Source: Corylus avellana
Taxonomy: Eukaryota; Streptophyta; Magnoliopsida; Fagales; Betulaceae
Direction: 5' to 3'
Assembly: GCF_901000735.1 (NCBI RefSeq)
Contig: NC_081541.1
Span: 40,196,446 to 40,260,445, forward strand
Length of the DNA: 64,000 nucleotides
In this document: positions 35,455 through 44,733 of the stretch, one piece after another
Position numbering within the stretch: position 1 is the first letter of the stretch
Layout of the letters: each line of letters starts with the position of its first letter
The notes under the pieces: model-generated
Databases searched by the model: none
The model's input: only the letters and a program-made list of their open reading frames with translations
What the model was told of the DNA's origin: nothing
Position numbers and translations under genes: made by a program

Positions 35455-35550
35455 CTTCTTGTAGGCCTGGGCCTTTGCATTCAGCCAAGAGTGTGGGTCT
35501 GCCTTATATATTTAAGCCCAATACTATCCTTCAATAGAATGTGCAGTTAT
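35455..35550 (+). promoter_or_regulatory. Stray copy of the nucleotidyltransferase gene promoter
   Basis: TTGTAGGCCTGGGCC, then GTGGGTCTGCCTTATATA, TTAAGCCCAATA and TTCAATAGAAT, follow in the order seen upstream of the copy-B gene at 58952-59045. It lies about 9.5 kb upstream of the copy-A gene and leads into no coding sequence. It is probably an old partial duplication. Confidence 0.55.
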
Positions 35551-35654
35551 TTGCTTGCATTACAAGAGTGTGCAGTTATTTGCTCCTTAAAAGTGCCAAA
35601 TATACTTTTTTTTTTTTTTTTTAAAGAAAAATTAATTATAAAGATACTTATGAC

Positions 35655-35930
35655 CTATTTGAGATTGCGATTTTGAAAAGTGTATTAAAACTAACGATTT
35701 TAAAAAAGTGATTTTAAAAATCGTAGTTAAGGCGTTTAGCAAAATCCCAGTTTGGCATTTAAAATCCCAATTTACATTTTAAAATTATGCATTTTTCAAA
35801 AAACACCTCATTACCTGTGATTTGTGTTTTCTAATCACAATTTTTAAAAAATGCATTGCCAAACAATCAATTTTCTGTAATTTGATTTAAAATCGTACTT
35901 TTTGTCTTTTAAATCGCAATGTCAAACACA
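35655..35930. mobile_element. MITE, GATTGCG-terminal family (copy A, first)
   Basis: TTTGAGATTGCGATTTT at the left faces AAATCGCAATGTCAAACACA at the right as inverted ends. The copy-B counterpart is at 56424-56703. Two relatives lie near the nucleotidyltransferase gene. The target duplication is unclear. Confidence 0.55.
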
Positions 35931-36402
35931 CCCTTAGATAAAGGTTGTCTTCAACTAACAGATGCGCATTGCTAACATCATGGCTGCGAGAACCGAGTAA
36001 TGATATAAGGACATGAGTCCTTCTAGAGTTCTCATGTTGCTTTTAAAATCATCAGTAGATCAAAATTTAATAATGATCATCTTAAATTTAATGGTAATTT
36101 TAAAAATTACGTCACATTTGAAATAACTCTTAAAAAAACTCAACTAGTCCTCCTCCTTATATCATCCCGTGCTACCCAACTAGCCCCGTGGAGAAACCAA
36201 TAGGTTAAAGGAAGCACAACATAGGCATAATGAAGGAATGTTGGAAGTTGATCTACATCATGTAAATAACCTTGCTACCAGGAGTAATGATATAAGGAAT
36301 ACTTGAGTCCTCCTAAAGTAATCCCTAATGTGATGTGTCATTTAAAATCACTATTAAATTTGAAATAATCCAAACCAATCAAGAGAGACTTTCGGAGATA
36401 AC

Positions 36403-36770
36403 TTGCGGGTCAATGATAACCCTATGTTTGAGGGAAATAGTGGGATTCATGCAAGGACCCTTCGCTTGGATTTTTCTAGGTTTGAAGGAACCGATCCCAC
36501 TAACTGGAGACTTAGGGCCCAACAATTTTTCTTCTATTGTCAAACTCTAGAAATCCATAAGGTTCCCAACTTCCCATTGCCTCTTTCCTCATGCAAGGAA
36601 AAGCCCTAATTTGGTATCAGTGGTTAATGGATTCGGGTCCAATTACTAATTGGGAAGAAGTTGTGGTTGCCCTCAAAATGAGGTTTGCACTCTCATCTGG
36701 GTTTTGCATGGTGATTTTTGTGAGTTGTTCAATCTGTAAGACCTCATGTAATTTCCAAGGTGGGAGAGTG
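36403..36770 (+). pseudogene. Gypsy-type gag fragment
   Basis: Two overlapping frames together give LDFSRFEGTDPTNWRLRAQQ, then QGKALIWYQWL and WEEVVVALKMRF. This is the retrotransposon Gag core of plant Ty3/Gypsy elements. A frameshift near 36570-36590 breaks it. No LTR or pol is adjacent. The whole stretch from about 36420 to 37027 is absent from copy B at 57187. Confidence 0.8.
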
Positions 36771-37199
36771 ATTTATAACATATTTAAAGGAAGATGGGAG
36801 AAACTGAAAGAACGAAAATAACCAAAAACCAATTGGTATATCTTAAATGAATCCTACTTGAACAAAAAATATATACATAAAGCTAGTTACCTAATTTCTT
36901 TATTTGCAATATATATGCAATGATGAGCCTTTTTGGTGGAGTGGTATAAGAGTCAAACTCATGGATTGGAGAGTAGATAGTTGATTTTGTTTTGTGGGAT
37001 TGGAGCCATGTTAGAGCCATGCCAGATGATGCCTAATGTTCATTTATATGTTTTCTGAATAGTTTATCTTTTCTGGGTATTATCTTCTGACGAAATAGAG
37101 CTTTTCTTATACATGTCTTCATTTCTATGGAAATTCTTAATATCATGTTGGTTTCGGTGAAGTTGGTTGGGATGGTGATTGATAAAGCCAAGAAGTTTT

Positions 37200-37380
37200 G
37201 TTGATTTTCTATGATTTATCATACAACAGAGATGGAATGTATGTTGGTGTTAATGGACACTTGAAGAGCTTTAAAGGAGTCAAGCAGTCAGCTGTGGTTC
37301 TCTTGTACTCTTTAAAGCATTGGGAAATATTTTAATCATAGATGATCTTCAAAAGAGGAATTACTTGATCATAGAGTAAA
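37200..37380 (+). pseudogene. Unknown gene fragment, frameshifted (copy A)
   Basis: Copy B (57355-57537) keeps a 60-residue frame with GMYVGVNGHLKSFKGVKQS and ILIIDDLQKRN. Here one T is missing in TCTTTAAAGC, which breaks the frame. The sequence looks protein-like, but I do not recognise the family. Confidence 0.35.
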
Positions 37381-37723
37381 TCCATTTTTAATTAATAGAG
37401 TAAATCAGCTTGATCTCTTCCACAACCATATGGACTGTGAAATCCTAGATTCTATGGATTGGGTAGGAAAGTATTGGTCTATTTTGTTCTCTACCTTGTT
37501 CAAACATGCTTATTAGATGATGAACTCATCTCACTTGTATTTGGATTTGATGCAGAAACGTTGTACACAACATGGTTGTCTTTAAGAGCTGGTTCAGCTG
37601 AGAGGCATATTGAGGACCAGACAATCCATTTATTTTTTAAGGGAAATAAGTGTTGTAGTGTGAAATTCTGCTAGGAGAATCAGCTTTTCTTCGCTGCCGG
37701 AGTTTCTTCGAGGGAATCCACAA
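37381..37723. other. Left flank of the Pack-MULE
   Basis: It is shared with copy B at 57538-57881, where it runs without interruption into the DNA that lies right of the Pack-MULE here. There is no supported gene. An acceptor-like GATGCAG precedes AAACGTTGTACACAAC in both copies. Confidence 0.5.
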
Positions 37724-37732
37724 AATGAGAAA

Positions 37733-38022
37733 GAAAATGTTAAAGGCACAACTCAAACCCAACTTCTCTCCTACGTGGCATTTTTAAAAAATAAAAAATA
37801 AAAGTTTGAATTTTAAAAAAATTCACATTGTCTTTTCAACTTTTCAGATTCAAAAATCCTCTCTCAGTCTCTCGCTCCCCCTCCCCCTCCCGCGCTAATC
37901 CTCTTTCTCCTCTGGCGAGTTGTTCGGCCACCGGCAAAGCTGTCCGTACGTCGCTCCTGTCTCTCTCACTCCGATGCAAGGTTCCGTCTCTGTCTCTCTC
38001 ACTCCAGCGACGTCTTCGGCGA
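37733..38022. repeat. Left terminal inverted repeat of the Pack-MULE
   Basis: The outer 50 bases and the inner GC-rich part (for example GGCGAGTTGTTCGGCCACCG and AAGCTGTCCGT) match the right arm inverted. The left arm has one copy of the 75-bp unit that the right arm carries about three times. SKP1 sequence starts immediately inside, at 38025. Confidence 0.8.
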
Positions 38023-38024
38023 CC

Positions 38025-40539
38025 GAGTACTGTAAGAAGTACGTCGAGGCCCCCAAAGCAGCCGTCGCGTTCGAAGAACGCTCCACCTCCTCCGACGACG
38101 ACCTCAAGGCCTGGGACGCCGAGTTCGTCAAGGTCGACCAGGTCATCCTCTTCGATCTCATCCTGGTGTGTCTTCTTCAATCCCCCTATTAGATCTTTTT
38201 ATTATTGATTTTTTTTCTTCTGATTAGGGTTTTGGTTTTGTTTTCTCGGCTTCCGTGTCTTTGATGTGTTTTCGTTTGGTTGGATGCCGAGAAAGCTGGC
38301 AGTTTTGGTGGTTTTATTGTTTTTTAGTTCTATGTTTGATTGGGTAGTGAATATTTGTTTTAGGTGGGGAGTGCTTGTGCTGGTACAATGTTTGAGTTGG
38401 GATGTGTGAGAATGTGATGGTGCATGCAGTAAGATAAAGCATCGTTTTAAAATTTGGAACTTCTTGTTGGAGATTATATGTATTATTGTATTGATGCAAT
38501 TTTAGTGTTATAGGAAAGTTTTCTCTTTCCACTGAACTTGGGCATTGACATATAATTGTACTTTATGGCCTTTTTAGGTGTCAAATGTGCGGTTTTGGAG
38601 AAAGCCAGGACATTTTCTAAACATCCACAGGCACACTTCATCAATAATCGAACCATGGAGGTTGATTATGATACATGAAAGATAAAATTCAATTATGCTG
38701 TTTGAGAGTTTTTTTTTTTTTTTCTTTTTGCTAAGCAGTTCCTTATGGAATTTCAGTTTCATTAAAATGTGTTGATTTGCCTTGTCAGGCGTTTCGCAAG
38801 ATAGATGGGCTGGCAAAGGAGATCTAGAGGTCTCAACCTCCGATAAATCTTTGGCAGAAGTTCATATATTGTACTTCTCTTTCTGGTTCTATTCTTGGTT
38901 CAGTGGACCATATGCATCCCCAAGGTGTGATTATCTCTTCAGTGTTTTGATATGTACACTCATAAGGCTATTTTCTTGGGTTTACTTCTTTGATCAAAAT
39001 TAGTCTTTCTTGTGGGCCTGTAGAGATTAAAAGATGGGGTGTGCTTATTTTTATATGTGAAGTCATGGTATTCCTTTTTGTATATCACGCAAGTGTTTGA
39101 TGTCCTTTGACATATGTCATTGTCCTACCAGTAGGCCATGGGAGATATGAATTCACTTTGTGTTTGTTATGACCTTCGAAGATTAGCATGACATGATTCT
39201 CTTATTTCCTGACACCAGATTTTGAAAAAATTGTGAGCCCAGTCTCTGTTGCACACTTCTCACAGTACAAGTTAACTGCATCACTACTTAAGCAGCTAGA
39301 AAATCTTGGCCTCCATGTTCCTACATCACAAGCCTTGGAAGACCCAAATCATAGGCCCCTCAAGGGAAGGGAAATTTTGATGGGGCATGACTGTGTATCC
39401 ATTGATGCCACTGGTCAATATGTTGATGTTGCTACTACTTTTCTCAAGGAAGGGGAGTATATGCAGAAGAATATTCAGTGCAATATTCTTGTTGGTACGG
39501 ATGGTGCAGGAAGTACTGTGCGGAAGCTTGTAGGAATAGATTTGAGAGGTGAGAAAGACATGCAAAAGCTTGTCAGTGTTCATTTTCTGAGCAGAGACCT
39601 TGGACAGTACTTGCTCCATGAGAGACCTGGTATGCTGTTCTTTATCTTCAATACTGAAGCCATTGGAGTCCTTGTAGCTCATGATCTCCAGCAAGGAGAA
39701 TTTGTATTGCAGGTATTGCAGGATTAGATAACAACATTATTTTATTGTGCATCATATACTTCAATTTTAAATTACTGATTGCTCATCATCTTACAGATAC
39801 CATTCCATCCGCCTCAGCAAAACATTCTCAAATTTCAGGCCTGAGGTACTTTTTATTCATCAGAAACAGTTTGTTAGATGAAACTACTTCTATTGTTGAC
39901 CGTTTCTTACTTCTCTTCAAGTATAAAGGAGAATTACTAGGTAGCTTGAGAGAGTGAAAAGCCACTAGTTTTCTGTGAATGATTCAACTTTTTGTAGATA
40001 TGCAAGAAGTTGATATTCAAATTGGTTGGTCATGAGCTTTCAGATATAGACGTCATTGATATAAAGCCATGGGAGATGCATGCAGAAGTTGCTGAGAAAT
40101 TTGTATGTAATGAAAATCGAATAATACTTGCTGGTGATGCTGCTCACCGATTCCCTCCAGCTGGTGGTTTTGGTAAGTAGCCCTCTTTTGGACCTGCAAT
40201 TTGTAGATCATCATGGCGGTAGATTTTTTTTTTTGGGTGTTCATTGAAGGGTGTTTGTTCTTGCATTTAACATGCACTAAACTACTATTGCATTATATGA
40301 GTAACTTCAACCATATTCACACACCTTAAATTTCAATCTCACTTTGGAGTATGTCTGATTGGCAGGCTGCAAACTATTTGAACATCAAGAGCTTGTTGGA
40401 TTTGACTTGCCAGACAGTGGCTGACATGATCAAGGGCAAAACTCCTGAGGAAATCCACAAGACATTCAACATTAAGAATGACTTCACACTAGAGGAAGAG
40501 GACGAGGTTCGCAGGGAGAATCAATAGGCCTTTGAGTGA
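38025..40539 (+). pseudogene. SKP1-like gene fragment, 5'-truncated, intron occupied by another gene
   Basis: SKP1 is the adaptor of SCF ubiquitin ligases that binds F-box proteins. Exon 1 (38025-38165) starts at [11 protein letters not shown], so the first 60 or so residues, with the N-terminal POZ half, are missing. It ends [14 protein letters not shown]...LFDLIL at a GT donor. Exon 2 (from 40366) reads [37 protein letters not shown], then [14 protein letters not shown] at 40525-40527 replaces the tryptophan of the normal WAFE end. The last codons and TGA (40537-40539) are still recognisable. The split falls exactly at a phase-0 junction in LFDLIL/AANYLN. The truncated N-terminus, stop codon and location all point to a captured, dead copy. 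Confidence 0.88.
38578..40172 (+). pseudogene. FAD-dependent monooxygenase fragment nested in the SKP1 intron
   Basis: Five exons with good GT-AG borders: 38578-38660, 38789-38926, 39219-39712, 39797-39845 and 39998-40172. They encode GVKCAVLEKARTFSKHPQAH, the SVDHMHPQ segment, VSPVSVAHFSQYKLT, the DG motif (LVGTDGAGSTVRKLVGIDL) and the GD motif (GDAAHRFPPAGGFG). These are hallmarks of class A flavoprotein hydroxylases of the PheA/TfdB type found in plants. The first exon with the GxGxxG dinucleotide motif and everything after GGFG are absent. TAG at 38825-38827 interrupts exon 2. One extra base in exon 4 shifts the frame. It is a dead capture. Confidence 0.88.
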
Positions 40540-42668
40540 AGATCCAAAATAAAGCACATCTGTTTTTTTGTGGCTTATTTCTATGTATTCAGATAAATAG
40601 TTGGTGCTTTCATTTGTTTATTTCAATTTGATGATTTTCTTAATTGTTTATGTATATTGGTAGCTTTTCTTGGTACTGAAACTAAGATAATGGGGCCTGC
40701 ATCTAGTCAATGCTCACTCTCTCTCTCTCCTTCAGTTGATTTAGTATCCTGGACTGAGGTTGATGCTTTAACCAAATTATTATGGACAACTTTAAGTTGA
40801 TTTCGATTTCTATATATATAACCATAGACATGTTCTTGGCTTGCCATTTGAATTAGAAAGATTCCGTATTGGAATTACCAAACATTTGTAATTTCATTTT
40901 ATTTAACATGTTAGGTATTGAGGCAATTTTCAGGTCAAGTCTGAGATTGTCAACCTTCAACTTCTTTGAATGAAAACAAAACTTTCTTTGCAGTGATTGA
41001 CATTATATCTGGCTGTGTATTAATTCAGTCCTTTAACATTGCTGTTTGAGCCAGGACTCCTCTAGCTTTGAGCTCAGGTTTCTATGACTTTTCTTCTATT
41101 CATGACATTACTAATTTCTGATCATGGTGATCAATGTTGTATGAGATCTTTCTTATGATAAAATGAGAGCTGTACTACCAATATTAACATTACGACTATG
41201 CAGGGCAAAGTACCAGAAGAATGTTGAAGCATACCACAAGAAGATAAAATTTTAACTTAATACTTGAGACAACTCTAACCTTTCCCGCATATGCAAAACA
41301 AACATAAAATAGAGAACTAGAAATAATAGATACATTAGATGACACATTAAGATACACAATAATTGTAAAGAGGAAAAAAATATAGACACTAAAACAACAA
41401 TAACCCTACTAAAACCCACTGCCCCAAATTTACTATTTTTTTCTAAAGCTACATTCAGTTTCCAAATATAAAGAAACAAATCCTCAAAGAACCAAACATC
41501 ACAGACGTATACTCACAAAAGATCAATCGGACCAAAAACCAATACTTGAATAACTAAATCTAGCTTCGATTATAACACTGACACCATCATTTGCACGTTA
41601 TAACTACAAATTAACAAACACTTTCACTATCTAAAACAACTAGCAACCCATAAATCCAACTTCCCCCAAAAATAAATGAACAAAAAATCAAAGAACCCTA
41701 TAAAAAACTTTCATAAACAGTAAGAAATATGCAATAAACATAAATGACAAAGCTCTTCCACGTTGCTCCCAACACAATCCTTTTAAAGAGTTACATGACA
41801 ATTTCTCAAAAAGACAAAGTCACATGGCAACTTCCCAAAAAGACAGTTACATGCCAATTCCCTAAAAAATTTTCATTCCCACCGATCATCCTTGGTTCTT
41901 CAACTTTTTCATTCCCACCGAACATCTCTGTTTCTTCAAATTTTTCATCTTCATCCAACTCTTCGTTTGAACTTTCATCCCCATCCAACTCTTCATCCGA
42001 ACAAGTGATCCTTAAGACATTTGGTTCTTCAACTTCTTCATCCACATCTATCAAAAAGGGATACAAAGTTAAAAGCCATCTTGGTGTGTCAAAGCAAAAT
42101 TATAACCCAAACAAAAGATGAAAAGTCAAACCTATTTGAGGGCAATCTTACTCCAAAAAATCTTCATCATTTGGAATATGTGTACACAAAGATTCAACTT
42201 CACCCTCCTTGTCCATTTAGGCAGCTATAATGAGTAACTATCTGCAGGTACTGAATGTTGATGGTGTACATTTTTCTTCTTAGTTTATGTTCAATATCAA
42301 CAAACATCACAGGTAGAATTCTGACTGACCAAACAGTAAGATGAATTACAAGAGAAGCACACATTTAATAGACAATAAGAATCAGCAATGCAGCAACAAA
42401 TACATATAAATGCAGACTTCACAAAATTATCATTTAGTTCAAAATTACAAGAGAAAGACTTTCAACCAAATAAAAAATAATAATAAAAAAATAAATAATA
42501 AAAAAAAAACAGAATAGAAAGAAAAACCCAGGACAAAACAGAGTAAGGTATGCATCTTATGACAAATAATCAGGATCAGCAGTGCCGCAACTGATTCATT
42601 CTTGACATTTATGCTGGGGAAACCCGTAGGAACACAATGGATGATATGAAAAACAGCAATTAAAAACA
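40540..42668. other. Middle of the Pack-MULE, origin mostly unknown
   Basis: The SKP1 3' UTR probably fills the first few hundred bases. Near 41200-41255 an acceptor (ATGCAG) precedes AKYQKNVEAYHKK and a stop, which resembles the end of an HMG-box protein; this is weak. On the minus strand 41806-42066 is an acidic frame (EDEKFEETEMFGGNEKVEEP). It could be part of the transcript that enters from the right terminal repeat, but no family is recognised. Confidence 0.4.
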
Positions 42669-43109
42669 TTAACCAATTGTGGCATATTCAGAAGGGAAGG
42701 CAGAAGTGAGGAACTCCTCATCTTCAATGAAAATCTGCAAATTCTTGGACTTCATTAAAAACCCTACTGCTTGCTCATTAAATTCCAGCATGAAGCCCAA
42801 CTTTATCAACTCAGAAAGTGCACCAGTATGATCGCTGTTATCCCATAACAAACCCTCGGAAATTGCTTCAGAAAAATATGTGGCATATTCAATGATATTC
42901 TTATAACCACTTGACCTGTCCAACTTTGGTGCCAAAAACTTTGAAGCCTCTCTATCCCAAAGAATCATTCGGGTTCCTATGGGTTTCACAAGTTCCCCAG
43001 AAGAAAGAGATAAGCTATAATTTACAGTTATGGGATCAACAATCTCAAGGAAAGTAATATTCAGAAGCCCTTTAATCACCTTATGCCTCCTTTCCGCTTC
43101 CATTTTCAT
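42669..43109 (-). pseudogene. Captured exon, possibly from a NO VEIN-type (sacsin-like) protein
   Basis: An open frame of 146 residues: MKMEAERRHKVIKGLLN, VDPITVNYSLSLSSGELVKP, MILWDREASKFLAPKLDR, IIEYATYFSEAISEGLLW and LEFNEQAVGFLMKSKNLQIF. The wording recalls the plant NO VEIN / HSP90-like ATPase family, very large proteins, but I cannot verify that from memory. A likely first exon lies in the right terminal repeat: its ATG at 43296-43298 abuts a GTAAGT donor, and a TTTCTAG acceptor lies just before this exon. Transcription would therefore run inward from the repeat. Confidence 0.5.
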
Positions 43110-43319
43110 TGTAGGGCCAGCTAGAAAGCCAAGGATGAGCCTAACAAGCCCTCCCTTAAAAGAAGTAAAAAATCCATACCCAATAATATTAAAAAAACAG
43201 AAATCTAAACCCTAAATACACTATTCTAGCACCCACTACACATAAATCAAAAAGCCCTAGATTTTGAATGTGGATGAGAGAGAGGGATTACTTACCATCG
43301 GTGGAGGAGAGAGAGCCTT

Positions 43320-43761
43320 CGGCTTCGCCGGAGTGAGAGAGAGACAGGAGCTTCGCCGGTGAGAGAGACAGTGGACGGAACCTTGCGACGGACGGACAGC
43401 TTCGCCGGTGCCGAAGAACTCGCCGGAGGAGAGAGAGGGTGAGCGCGGGAGGGAGAGCTATGGAGTGAGAGAGGATTTCCGGTGGCCGAAGAACTCGCCA
43501 GAGGAGAGAGAGGGTGAGCATAGGAGGGAGAGCTAGGGACTGAGAGGGGATTTCCGGTGGCCGATGAACTCGCCGGAGGAGAGAGGGTGACCGCGGGAGG
43601 GAGAGCGAGGGACTGAGAGAAGAATTTTAGATTTCTAAAAATTTGATTTTTACGGACCTTTGATTTGGTTTAAAAAATATATATAATAAAAAATAAATAA
43701 ATGCCACGTAGGAGAGAAGTTGGTTTTGAGTTGGGTTTGTGTTGTGTCTTTATCAAACCTC
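43320..43761. repeat. Right terminal inverted repeat of the Pack-MULE
   Basis: It pairs with 37733-38022. It is longer than the left arm because a 75-bp unit is tandemly repeated at 43411-43620. The outermost 45 bases hold CAACTTCTCTCCTACGTGGCATT in inverted sense. It contributes the promoter side of the minus-strand transcript described for 42669-43109. Confidence 0.8.
43411..43620. repeat. 75-bp tandem repeat inside the right terminal repeat, about 2.8 copies
   Basis: Units begin CCGAAGAACTCGCC at 43411 and 43486 and CCGATGAACTCGCC at 43561, exactly 75 bases apart. Each contains GGAGAGAGAGGGTGAGC and GGATTTCCGGTGG-type strings. The left arm has a single unit (about 37858-37932, inverted). 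Confidence 0.88.
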
Positions 43762-43964
43762 AATGAGAAATTATATAACTTGAGACATAAATAACTTGGC
43801 ATTTTGCTATTGGTGTTTCCATTTGATTTAGTCAACAATATTGGAATTGACAAAAATGTACAGGTGCATGGCATTTAAATGAATTTGAATGAATCAAGAT
43901 CTGATCGTCTATATGTCAATAATTTACTGTGCATTGGTTCTCTGGTTGTTGAGTTATGGCCTAT

Positions 43965-44175
43965 TTGGGATTGCGTTTGAGGGGTTTAAAAGTGATTTTA
44001 ACACTAAAAAAGTCCATTTGAAAAAAAAAAAAAAAAAAAGTACGCGTTTGGTAAAAAAATTAAAAACGATTTTAAGAGTCCAAAAAGCTTAAAAATTGCC
44101 AAAAAACACTTTTGACAAAAGCTTAAAAATGAAGCTTTTTGACTTAAAAACTTTATTTATCAAACGCAATCCCAA
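43965..44175. mobile_element. MITE, GATTGCG-terminal family (copy A, second)
   Basis: TTGGGATTGCGTTTG at the left pairs perfectly with CAAACGCAATCCCAA at the right. The counterpart at 58079-58312 has one mutated end. The target duplication is not clear. Confidence 0.7.
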
Positions 44176-44554
44176 ACAAGCTCTAAAACATATGTGATTG
44201 AGTGTAAATATGAAAGCAAATATTACACCAAATTACCAAAATGAGCCAACTATTCACTAATTGGTTACCCCAAAATCAGGGCACCATTTTTAGCTATTTG
44301 CTTCTCTATTGGAAGCAATATCACAAGACAAACTAGCATTATCTATCCCATCTCCCATCAATTCCCTACGGTGAGCCCCTGTTAAATATGATTTAGAATC
44401 CCAATTAGTTGCCCAGTATGTTTTCAAAACACAACCCACTAATATGATAACTACTCACACGTTAGAATACCATTAACTTCCCATGAACATGATAATTGCC
44501 AACTTCTGTTAGCTACCCACATCCCTAAGCTACATGATAGTGTTGGATAAAATG
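44176..44554. other. Spacer between two MITEs
   Basis: Unique-looking DNA shared with 58313-58678. I see no gene or repeat. Confidence 0.4.
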
Positions 44555-44733
44555 ATTGAAATTGCGTTTGGGAGCTTAAAAAATACTTTTAATATATATA
44601 AAAAAAATTGTGTCAAACAAAAAGTCAAAAACAAACTTTTCTAAAGAAAAAAAAAAACTTAATAACAAAGCTTTTTCTGAAACACTATTTTTTACTTAAA
44701 AAATTTATTTCATAACGCAATCACAAACAAACA
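44555..44733. mobile_element. MITE, GATTGCG-terminal family (copy A, third)
   Basis: GAAATTGCGTTTGGGAG at the left faces ATAACGCAATCACAAACAA at the right. The copy-B counterpart is at 58684-58868. Confidence 0.6.

Larger units (their letters stand above)
37733..43761. mobile_element. Pack-MULE (6029 bp) with 9-bp target duplication AATGAGAAA
   Basis: AATGAGAAA lies at 37724-37732 and 43762-43770. Copy B has a single AATGAGAAA at 57882-57890 between the same flanks, an intact empty site. Element ends begin GAAAATG and GAGGTTTG, then share inverted CAACTTCTCTCCTACGTGGCATT. Inverted similarity resumes in GC-rich DNA further in. A 9-bp duplication with long terminal repeats and captured gene pieces is the definition of a Pack-MULE. 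No MURA transposase is seen. Captured pieces: SKP1, an FAD monooxygenase, and a possible NO VEIN exon. It inserted after the 20-kb duplication. Confidence 0.93.

Noticed and set aside
37459..37674. 71-residue ORF left of the Pack-MULE
   Set aside because: The frame is not kept in copy B (57618-57840) and shows no family; an acceptor-like site inside suggests old gene debris at most.
41200..41255. Possible HMG-box C-terminal exon
   Set aside because: Only about 15 residues (AKYQKNVEAYHKK) after an acceptor; too short to call.
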